Shown piece by piece: positions 1-5,105 of a stretch of 7,855 nt of DNA. The notes beneath the pieces are model-generated. The model searched no databases. It saw only the letters and a list, made by a program, of their open reading frames with translations, and had not been told where the DNA came from. The translations under genes and the position numbers were made by a program. Each line of letters opens with the position of its first letter. Position 1 is the stretch's first letter. Source of the stretch: Syntrophaceae bacterium UBA1062 (lineage in GTDB: Bacteria > Desulfobacterota > Desulfomonilia > UBA1062); NCBI GenBank assembly GCA_002316295.1, contig DCDF01000255.1, positions 1-7,855 of the forward strand, read 5' to 3'.

Positions 1-315
1 CTCCGCCGACGAGCCGCCGGAGAGCAGCCGCTCGTGGATCGACATGAAATCTTCGGAAAGGGGGATCTTCTCCGGCCCGTGGCACATCAGACACTGTTGC
101 ATCGCCATGTCTTTGGTGTCCACATGCGTCTCCGAGAGAACCTGCTCGTTCGCATGACACGCCATGCATTTCCCATGCTTCCCATCGGCCGGCCGGCCTG
201 TCTCGTCGGCCTGGGCCGGCGATATTCCATAAAAAAACAGCACGCCGATGACGAGAGCGGCGAAAATGCTCAGTATCACCTCATATGTCGACCGATGGTT
301 CGGGTTCGTTTTCAT
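1..315 (-). CDS. Small exported c-type cytochrome, at least diheme (C-terminus beyond window)
   Basis: I translated this minus-strand frame by hand: it is open from the ATG at 315 to the left edge, giving 105 residues with no stop. The N-terminus carries a signal peptide: a hydrophobic stretch at about residues 13-33, then an AQA site near residue 36. Two haem-binding CxxCH motifs follow, CMACH at residues 50-54 and CLMCH at 75-79. His47, His64 and His94 are possible distal haem ligands. An AGGAGG ribosome binding site lies at 330-325, nine bases before the ATG. The protein should be a periplasmic electron carrier and is the likely redox partner of the molybdoenzyme encoded upstream on the same strand. 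It lies 141 bp after the chaperone gene, so membership of the same operon is likely but unproven. The total haem count is unknown because the end is missing. Confidence 0.85.
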   Translation of the reverse strand, partial: MKTNPNHRSTYEVILSIFAALVIGVLFFYGISPAQADETGRPADGKHGKCMACHANEQVLSETHVDTKDMAMQQCLMCHGPEKIPLSEDFMSIHERLLSGGSSAE

Positions 316-456
316 GCTGTACTGCCTCCTGGTGCACGGTTGATGATTCCCTGAACGAACCCCGGCCCGTGAGTCCCGATGCATGCAAACGGACTCCGTG
401 AGCCCGACCGCATCTCTCGGCCTCAGGCAGAGTTTCTCTCAGGAGATATCTCCTCT

Positions 457-1107
457 TCACATATGCGAGAACAGGGCGGTCACGACCTGGGCCGTGAGCT
501 GATAGAAGCCTGCCTTGGCGTGCTTGCCGAGATTGGCCGCTACGGCCAGGGCAAACTTGCGCAGATGCTCGTCCAGGGTCCTGTTCTGGAGCTCGACGGC
601 GTACTCTTCGATCTTGCGGTCGCCTGCCTTGATGCCTTCCAGTTCCTTGAACGACAGAAACGCCATGAACTCGAGCTCAACCGCGATATGATCTGGGGGA
701 AGCCTGAAACTCTCTTCAACCTTCAGGCCGGCCTCGTAGTAAAGACGCGCAATCTGGAAGGTCGACTCGTCGAACAGCTTGCCCTCGTTGTACACCGACT
801 CGAAGAGATAGACCAGACGGCGGGGCTTCGAGGCGAAGCACATCCAGGTGTAATCCTTTTCTATTTCCAGGAGCAGGTTCTTCCTGTTGACCCCCGGATC
901 GGTGTATTCCTTCTGGAATGTCTCCAGGGAGCTTCTCAGTCCTTCGATTCCGAGGACATCGAGGGCATCCATGATTTCCCCCAGGAAACCGCCCTGGCAG
1001 AGGTTATCTACGAGATCCTTCTCGGGATAATTGAGGGCCTGGGCCAGCAGGGAGTACAGGGCCGCCTTCGCCGCTGCACGATTGAGTCTTTCTCCTGATT
1101 CATTCAT
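457..1107 (-). CDS. TorD/DmsD-family molybdoenzyme maturation chaperone
   Basis: This 216-residue protein has the length and character of TorD-family chaperones, which bind the Tat signal peptide of a specific molybdopterin oxidoreductase. They hold it back from export until the cofactor and FeS cluster are inserted. It is acidic, mostly helical and has no signal peptide, so it is cytoplasmic. The family hallmark is at residues 137-151 (PPDHIAVELEFMAFL), preceded by a helical segment around residues 85-106 (YTWMCFASKPRRLVYLF). The start is the ATG at 1107. An AGGAG lies at 1124-1120 with a rather long 12-base spacer, so translation may be modest. It lies 136 bp after the FeS-subunit gene. Its client is presumably the Tat-signal protein at 4539-1969. 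Family assignment is firm; client specificity is inferred from position. Confidence 0.9.
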   Translation of the reverse strand: MNESGERLNRAAAKAALYSLLAQALNYPEKDLVDNLCQGGFLGEIMDALDVLGIEGLRSSLETFQKEYTDPGVNRKNLLLEIEKDYTWMCFASKPRRLVYLFESVYNEGKLFDESTFQIARLYYEAGLKVEESFRLPPDHIAVELEFMAFLSFKELEGIKAGDRKIEEYAVELQNRTLDEHLRKFALAVAANLGKHAKAGFYQLTAQVVTALFSHM

Positions 1108-1185
1108 CGATTGTTACCACTCCTTCTTTCTGCATGCCCTTGAAAAAACCGGGCACGGGCATGACGCCTGCGAAAAAGAACGGAA

Positions 1186-1219
1186 CGGGCAGAACGGTGA
1201 GAATCCACCGCCCTGCCCG
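1186..1219 (-). terminator. Hairpin between FeS-subunit and chaperone genes (possible partial terminator or processing site)
   Basis: CGGGCAG (1186-1192) pairs with CTGCCCG (1213-1219). After a 2x2 internal loop, CGGTG (1195-1199) pairs with CACCG (1206-1210), closing a six-base loop. On the minus strand the hairpin is followed by a T-rich stretch (TTCCGTTCTTTTTCGC) in which the five-T run begins about eight bases after the stem. That offset makes it a weak intrinsic terminator at best. It could instead be an RNA-stability or processing element that lowers chaperone and cytochrome expression relative to the enzyme subunits. Confidence 0.4.
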
Positions 1220-1243
1220 ACCATCACAGTGTTTTCATACTGA

Positions 1244-1957
1244 CTATTCCTTGGACTCCTTGTCCTTTTCCTCCGCTTCCACCCGGGCCCTTCTGTCGCT
1301 GAACTGCTTGAACCCGCCGACAGCCACTGCGGCTATCGCCGTGGGCAGGGTGAAGGAATCGCCAAAGACTGCGCCCGTCTTGACATCCTTGGCCTCCACC
1401 TTTGGATAACCGAAGGCGGTCGGCTCGTTCTGTGCGAGGACGAAAAGATGGGTGCCGCCGTTTTCCTTGGCGCCGTAGATCTTGAGCTTGCCCTTTGACG
1501 CAATCGCCTTGGCCTTCGCCAGGATCTCCTGGTACTCGCCGAACTGCATGGCGCTTGTTGGGCAGACCTCGACGCAGGCAGGAGCCTTGCCCTGACCGGC
1601 CCGATGGGCGCACATGCTGCACTTGACGATCTTCTTGGTGTCCTTGTCAAACTGCGGGATGTGGAACTTGCACACATTCACGCAGGTCTGGCAGCCGATG
1701 CACTTCTGCGCGTCGTAGAGGACCTGGCCGGACTCCGACTTGGTCAGGGCCTGGACCGGACAGTTGGCCACGCAGTCCGGCGCGAGGCAGTGCATGCAGC
1801 GCTTGTGGTACAATCCATCATCGTTGATTTCGACAAAGGTCCTGAACAGACCCTTGGCAGCCTGGTCGTGATATCTGAACTCCTGGACGCACCGGTATGC
1901 ACAGGAGTTGCAGCCCGTGCAGAAGGTGGTGTCCAGTAAAATGGCATATTCTTTCAT
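1244..1957 (-). CDS. Four-cluster [4Fe-4S] ferredoxin-like electron-transfer subunit (NrfC/PsrB/DmsB type)
   Basis: This 237-residue iron-sulfur subunit should carry electrons between the molybdenum subunit and an external partner. Sixteen cysteines form the four cluster sets of the DmsB/PsrB/NrfC family: Cys13/16/19/23, Cys54/57/62/66, Cys86/89/92/96 and Cys113/116/128/132. It has no signal peptide. In this family the subunit is exported bound to its Tat-signal partner. A short hydrophobic stretch near residues 202-216 (FTLPTAIAAVAVGGF) sits where FdnH/HybA-like proteins carry a C-terminal membrane helix, but it is shorter and is followed by a charged Arg/Glu/Lys tail. The gene begins 11 bp after the catalytic-subunit stop codon, with its ribosome binding site overlapping that stop. 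The two proteins are therefore almost certainly made together and form one complex. Family is secure; physiological partner is inferred. Confidence 0.93.
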   Translation of the reverse strand: MKEYAILLDTTFCTGCNSCAYRCVQEFRYHDQAAKGLFRTFVEINDDGLYHKRCMHCLAPDCVANCPVQALTKSESGQVLYDAQKCIGCQTCVNVCKFHIPQFDKDTKKIVKCSMCAHRAGQGKAPACVEVCPTSAMQFGEYQEILAKAKAIASKGKLKIYGAKENGGTHLFVLAQNEPTAFGYPKVEAKDVKTGAVFGDSFTLPTAIAAVAVGGFKQFSDRRARVEAEEKDKESKE

Positions 1958-1964
1958 GTCTGAT

Positions 1965-1970
1965 CACCTC
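1965..1970 (-). promoter_or_regulatory. Ribosome binding site of the FeS subunit, overlapping the preceding stop codon
   Basis: GAGGTG at 1970-1965 lies seven bases before the ATG at 1957 and shares two bases with the TGA stop (1971-1969) of the catalytic-subunit gene. The arrangement fixes the FeS start and indicates translational coupling of the two subunits. Confidence 0.8.
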
Positions 1971-4539
1971 ACGATACTTTTTTTACGCTGACGTACACAT
2001 CCTCAACCCACCCCATGCCGGTCGGATCGTGCTTCTTCCCGAGTTTGGGGTCCTTCTGCGGGATGAGATCGCCGTCACGGTATCCGTAGTTCGCAGCGAC
2101 TTTGAGGTTCTTGGCCCGGTGACCGATGCCGTGGAAGAGCAGCACGCAGTCTTCCCTGACAACGCGGTTGGTCAGGTGGATCCTGGCCCTCTGCGGTCTG
2201 GGGAGATCCTTCATATACTTCGGATCGTTCTCGAGCAGGATCTCGTCGCCTTCCTTCAGGCCCAGCTTCGCTGCAGCGTTGGGATTCATCCACACCGCAT
2301 CCATGTGGACCCGGGTGTTCATCTCTCTCAAGACCGGGTTGTTGACGAAGTTGGGGTCTGCGTGCATGATCCAGGGCGCCCTGGTGATGAGCAGGGAGAA
2401 CTTGAAGCTCCCGGTGCTCTCGTGCCAGCGCGGGGCCCAGATAGGCAGCGGGCTGTGACCGACCTCGGCGAACTCGTCGATGAACATGCGCACCCTTCCG
2501 CGGGGCTTGCCGTAGCCTATCTTTTCGAGGTGCTTGTAGTTCTCGTACGGCTTCTTGTCGACCCAGAGACCGCCCTTTGCAATGAAGTCGGCGGTGTCTT
2601 CCGCAACACCGGCCTGCTTGACGGCCACATCACCGATATTGGTCGGGATCTTCTTGGCCGGGTCACCGCTGCCGTCCGTGGTCCAGTACTCGGGGGCCAT
2701 GGCAAGGCCGATCTTCATCGCGAACCCGCCCCAGCCGATCTGGTCGCCCGGAGACTTCTGGACCGGCACACCGCCGGCAAAGGCGGGCCACTTCGGATAG
2801 TAGAGACGAATGTCGAGCTTTCCTTCTTCGAACTGATGGGGAGCCGGCACGACATAGTCGCAGAAATAGCCGAGGTCGTCGAGGTACAGATTCCAGTCGA
2901 CGACGAGGTCCAGCCTGTCGGCCGCGGCCTCCATCATCTGAGACTGAATCATGGCGAAGAGGCCGCGATGCGGGTTCCTGAAGAACACCGCCTTGCCGCG
3001 CTTGGCCTTGTAGAGACCCCATGCGATCATGCCGTAGTGACCGGGAGCCGAGAAGTCCTTGTTCTTGTAGATGTTGTTCGTCACAGGGAACTCTTCCCGG
3101 AAGTCGGCCTGCTTGGCCGGCAGCGGGGGATAGGGCTTCACGGGCGGGGTGATTTCGTCGAGCCAGGGCAGCTTGACGTCGTGGAACAGCAGGATTGCGC
3201 CCTCGTGGTCGATGGAGCCGACCAGGCTGTTCAGGATGTTGATGGCGTGACGGAGCCTCCAGCTGTTCGCATAGTTGGGGCCTGCCGCATCGCGCTTGTA
3301 GGTCGGAATCATGGCCTTGGGCGCTGCCGCTGCAAACTCCAGTGCGATTCTCTTGATGTCCTTGGCCGGCACCTCGCTGATCTTGGCCGCCCACTCCGGT
3401 GTGTAGTCTTTGACCGTTTCTTTGAGGAGCTGCATGACCGGCTTCGCGTTTACACCGTTGACCTTGAACGGGCCGCCTTCCAGGGCCGGAGCGTCGCACG
3501 TGTCGATGGGCTCAGCCTTCTTGGTCTTAGTATTCCAGGCGAGGAAGCTTCCATCGGCGTTCTTGAGCGCCTTCTTGGCCTTGACGTCGATCAGGGCCGC
3601 GGCGTCGCTGTACTTGTCGATGAAATCCTTGTTGTACTTCTTCTCGTTCACAATCACGTTGATCATGGCCAGAGACACTGCCAGGTCGGTGCCAGGCTTG
3701 ATTGCATAGAACTCACTGGCGAACGCGTCGGTCATGGGTGTCCTGACAGGGTTGAGCATAACGATCTTGGCGCCGTTTCTCTTACCGGCAGCCCAGTGGT
3801 TGAGCATGCCCGCCTTGCCGCACTTGGAGAAGGAGTCGAACCCGAACCATACCTGGTACTTGCAGGTGTCGTAGTCATACCCGCACACATGGTGGCTGGG
3901 GGTATAGGAGCTTGAGTAGTACGCATTCGGCGGGTTGGTCAGGGTGAGACAGTTGATGTAGTAGTGGGTGCCGAAGCACTCGGTACGCTGGTCGCTCCGC
4001 GCAACGCCCAGAGACAGGCAGAGCTTGTTCGTGTAGGGGTCGCCCGGGGATGCGAACACGATATCCTCGCGTTTGAAAGTCTTGAGCTTCTCGATGATCT
4101 CGTTGACCGCGTCTTCAGTCTTCATGACCACCCAGCCCGGATCGACATCGATGCCCTTTTTCTTGTTGGTCCTCTTCAAGGACACCATGAGCCGGTCAGG
4201 GTCGTACATGGAATCCAAGAAGCCCATGGCCTTGACACAGAACTTGCCGTTTGATACCGGGTCTTCCGGCCTGCCCTCGATGGTGATGGCGCGCTCGACG
4301 CCGGTGGCTGGGTCCACGCCGACAATGATATTGTAGGCGCAGTCGCACTCGCACGCACGGGCACAAACCTGCGGGACCTTTTTGGTGATCCGGTAGGGCG
4401 GCTGCTCCTGCGGATGCTCACCGAATGCCCATGCCGACTTCAGATTCCTGAAGGGGAAAGCGCCCCCGGCAAGCACGGCGCCGGTCGCCCCCGCCACTTG
4501 AAGAAATCGCCTTCGTGAAACTTCAATTTTTTTTCCCAT
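1969..4539 (-). CDS. Tat-exported molybdopterin oxidoreductase catalytic subunit (DMSO reductase superfamily, PsrA/PhsA-like architecture)
   Basis: This 856-residue protein is a Mo- or W-bis-pterin oxidoreductase. It starts with a twin-arginine signal (SRRRFLQVAG, residues 8-17) and a hydrophobic stretch ending near residue 38, so it is folded in the cytoplasm and exported. An N-terminal [4Fe-4S] motif follows: Cys59, Cys63, Cys67 (C-x3-C-x3-C) and Cys101, with an extra Cys65. The central molybdopterin domains run to about residue 690. A C-terminal dinucleotide-binding barrel follows (LGLKEGDEILLEND, then the GIGHRAKNLKVAANYGYRDGD region). The active-site Mo ligand is not obvious: the region where it should lie, residues 185-240, has no standard ligand motif but holds five cysteines (188, 197, 219, 226, 240). 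GAGG at 4550-4547 with a seven-base spacer supports the ATG. Layout and length fit thiosulfate/polysulfide-reductase-like enzymes, but substrate and direction cannot be assigned. Confidence 0.93.
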   Translation of the reverse strand: MGKKIEVSRRRFLQVAGATGAVLAGGAFPFRNLKSAWAFGEHPQEQPPYRITKKVPQVCARACECDCAYNIIVGVDPATGVERAITIEGRPEDPVSNGKFCVKAMGFLDSMYDPDRLMVSLKRTNKKKGIDVDPGWVVMKTEDAVNEIIEKLKTFKREDIVFASPGDPYTNKLCLSLGVARSDQRTECFGTHYYINCLTLTNPPNAYYSSSYTPSHHVCGYDYDTCKYQVWFGFDSFSKCGKAGMLNHWAAGKRNGAKIVMLNPVRTPMTDAFASEFYAIKPGTDLAVSLAMINVIVNEKKYNKDFIDKYSDAAALIDVKAKKALKNADGSFLAWNTKTKKAEPIDTCDAPALEGGPFKVNGVNAKPVMQLLKETVKDYTPEWAAKISEVPAKDIKRIALEFAAAAPKAMIPTYKRDAAGPNYANSWRLRHAINILNSLVGSIDHEGAILLFHDVKLPWLDEITPPVKPYPPLPAKQADFREEFPVTNNIYKNKDFSAPGHYGMIAWGLYKAKRGKAVFFRNPHRGLFAMIQSQMMEAAADRLDLVVDWNLYLDDLGYFCDYVVPAPHQFEEGKLDIRLYYPKWPAFAGGVPVQKSPGDQIGWGGFAMKIGLAMAPEYWTTDGSGDPAKKIPTNIGDVAVKQAGVAEDTADFIAKGGLWVDKKPYENYKHLEKIGYGKPRGRVRMFIDEFAEVGHSPLPIWAPRWHESTGSFKFSLLITRAPWIMHADPNFVNNPVLREMNTRVHMDAVWMNPNAAAKLGLKEGDEILLENDPKYMKDLPRPQRARIHLTNRVVREDCVLLFHGIGHRAKNLKVAANYGYRDGDLIPQKDPKLGKKHDPTGMGWVEDVYVSVKKVS

Positions 4540-4586
4540 TTTTCAACCTCACACCTCTTTTTTTGGAAAATCATAGTTGTTGTTTG

Positions 4587-4639
4587 TCGGCCTGTTTTCC
4601 AGAGTGCTCCCGATTCGTCACCTGCCTTTCCCAGGCCGA
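4587..4639 (-). repeat. Inverted repeat in the leader of the molybdoenzyme operon
   Basis: TCGGCCTG (4587-4594) and CAGGCCGA (4632-4639) are perfect 8-bp inverted copies separated by 37 bp. Both lie inside the transcript predicted from the sigma-54 promoter and upstream of the ATG at 4539. They could close a stem around an internal structured region. I cannot match it confidently to a known riboswitch class, including the molybdenum-cofactor riboswitch. Confidence 0.45.
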
Positions 4640-4703
4640 ATACCGTTCACACTTATTGTTCATCACCGAACATAATTACGCTATAATTTATTTCCCTCCT
4701 ATG

Positions 4704-4719
4704 AGCATGTCCCGTGCCA
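4704..4719 (-). promoter_or_regulatory. Sigma-54 (-24/-12) promoter for the molybdoenzyme operon
   Basis: Read on the minus strand, the sequence is C-TGGCACG-GGAC-ATGCT. The -24 element matches the consensus TGGCACG completely, including the preceding pyrimidine. The GG and GC are exactly ten bases apart, and the -12 element matches four of five bases of TTGCW. Transcription would begin near 4693, leaving a leader of about 150 bases before the catalytic-subunit ATG. A sigma-54 activator is encoded divergently next door, which makes this the obvious regulatory target. Confidence 0.85.
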
Positions 4720-4762
4720 GCCAGCGATAATCTTAAAATCAGTGGTATTTCAATGTCTTATT

Positions 4763-4784
4763 CCACAGTGTCCATTATATGTGG
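4763..4784. promoter_or_regulatory. Candidate enhancer (upstream activating) dyad for the NtrC-type regulator
   Basis: CCACA (4763-4767) and TGTGG (4780-4784) form a perfect inverted repeat with a 12-bp spacer. Its centre is about 80 bp upstream of the predicted sigma-54 transcription start, within the usual range for NtrC-family binding sites. Two further palindromes lie upstream: TTTGCAAA at 4803-4810 and ATGCATCATGCAT at 4844-4856. Which of these, if any, is bound cannot be told from sequence. Confidence 0.35.
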
Positions 4785-4803
4785 GTTCGAGGTGTTCAAA
4801 TGT

Positions 4804-4832
4804 TTGCAAATTTCACAAAAAGTTTTTATAAA
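4804..4832 (+). promoter_or_regulatory. Candidate sigma-70 promoter for the kinase-regulator operon
   Basis: TTGCAA (4804-4809, four of six bases of the -35 consensus) and TATAAA (4827-4832, five of six of the -10 consensus) are separated by exactly 17 bp in an AT-rich stretch. Transcription would start near 4839. The site overlaps the region that may hold enhancer dyads, so the regulator could also affect its own expression. Confidence 0.45.
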
Positions 4833-4991
4833 TTGAAAAGAACATGCATCATGCATCGACATCGTGGAGAAAGGTACAGCGCTCATGCGGGATTTCAGAG
4901 GATCCAGGGGATCAGTTCATGCCCTTTCGGGCGGCAGCAGTTCTTGTTCCCGGAGATAAATCAAAAACAATTACAGGACGATTCACATCTT

Positions 4992-5010
4992 CTGCAGGAG
5001 AAGCCTGCAG
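4992..5010 (+). other. Hairpin in the kinase mRNA leader
   Basis: CTGCAGG (4992-4998) and CCTGCAG (5004-5010) form a perfect 7-bp stem with a five-base loop. It has no following T-run, so it is not an intrinsic terminator. It lies about 85 bases before the kinase ribosome binding site. Confidence 0.4.
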
Positions 5011-5094
5011 GCATCGATACACCAAAGAAAACCGGGCATCCGCGGCGGAGCGATCAGCGCCCCGTATGTCCGAACAACGGAATATCACGAGAGC

Positions 5095-5099
5095 AGGAG
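5095..5099 (+). promoter_or_regulatory. Ribosome binding site that fixes the kinase start
   Basis: AGGAG lies six bases upstream of the ATG at 5106. The reading frame is open for another 109 codons upstream, so this site, with the typical kinase N-terminus right after it, is what selects the start. Confidence 0.8.
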
Positions 5100-5105
5100 A
5101 ATCCG

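Larger units (their letters stand above)
4540..5105. other. Divergent control region between the molybdoenzyme operon and the two-component genes
   Basis: I see no convincing gene in these 566 bp. The half nearest the oxidoreductase is AT-rich. It holds a sigma-54 promoter facing left (4719-4704), an untranslated leader of roughly 150 bases with an 8-bp inverted repeat, and dyads near 4763-4856 that could bind the regulator. A sigma-70-like promoter at 4804-4832 faces right and would give a leader of about 267 bases before the kinase start. That leader contains a perfect 7-bp hairpin. The kinase frame happens to be open back to 4779, but the strong ribosome binding site and the typical N-terminus at 5106 argue against an upstream start. 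Confidence 0.7.

Noticed and set aside
395..410. Possible sigma-54 promoter upstream of the cytochrome gene (CACGGAGTCCGTTTGCA on the minus strand)
   Set aside because: The spacing between GG and GC is nine bases rather than ten, and the -24 box is poor.
379..1098. Plus-strand open frame of 239 codons opposite the chaperone
   Set aside because: The minus-strand frame encodes a clear TorD-family protein with its hallmark motif and a ribosome binding site. The plus-strand frame has neither.
1897..3915. Plus-strand open frame of 672 codons opposite the catalytic subunit
   Set aside because: It is an antisense shadow of the molybdopterin oxidoreductase, with long runs of Val/Leu/Arg/Asp typical of the reverse of a GC-rich gene and no recognisable domain. 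The minus-strand frame carries Tat, FeS and pterin-domain signatures.
4682..4687. Perfect plus-strand TATAAT as a promoter for the kinase operon
   Set aside because: No acceptable -35 element lies 16-18 bp upstream (TTCATC at best), and the transcript would run through the opposing sigma-54 promoter with a leader over 400 bases. The 4804-4832 element is better spaced and closer.
5043..5064. GG-N10-GC spacing upstream of the kinase start, as a sigma-54 promoter
   Set aside because: Only the minimal dinucleotides match (CGGAGC...AGCGC). The surrounding bases do not fit TGGCACG or TTGCA, and such spacing is expected by chance in GC-rich DNA.
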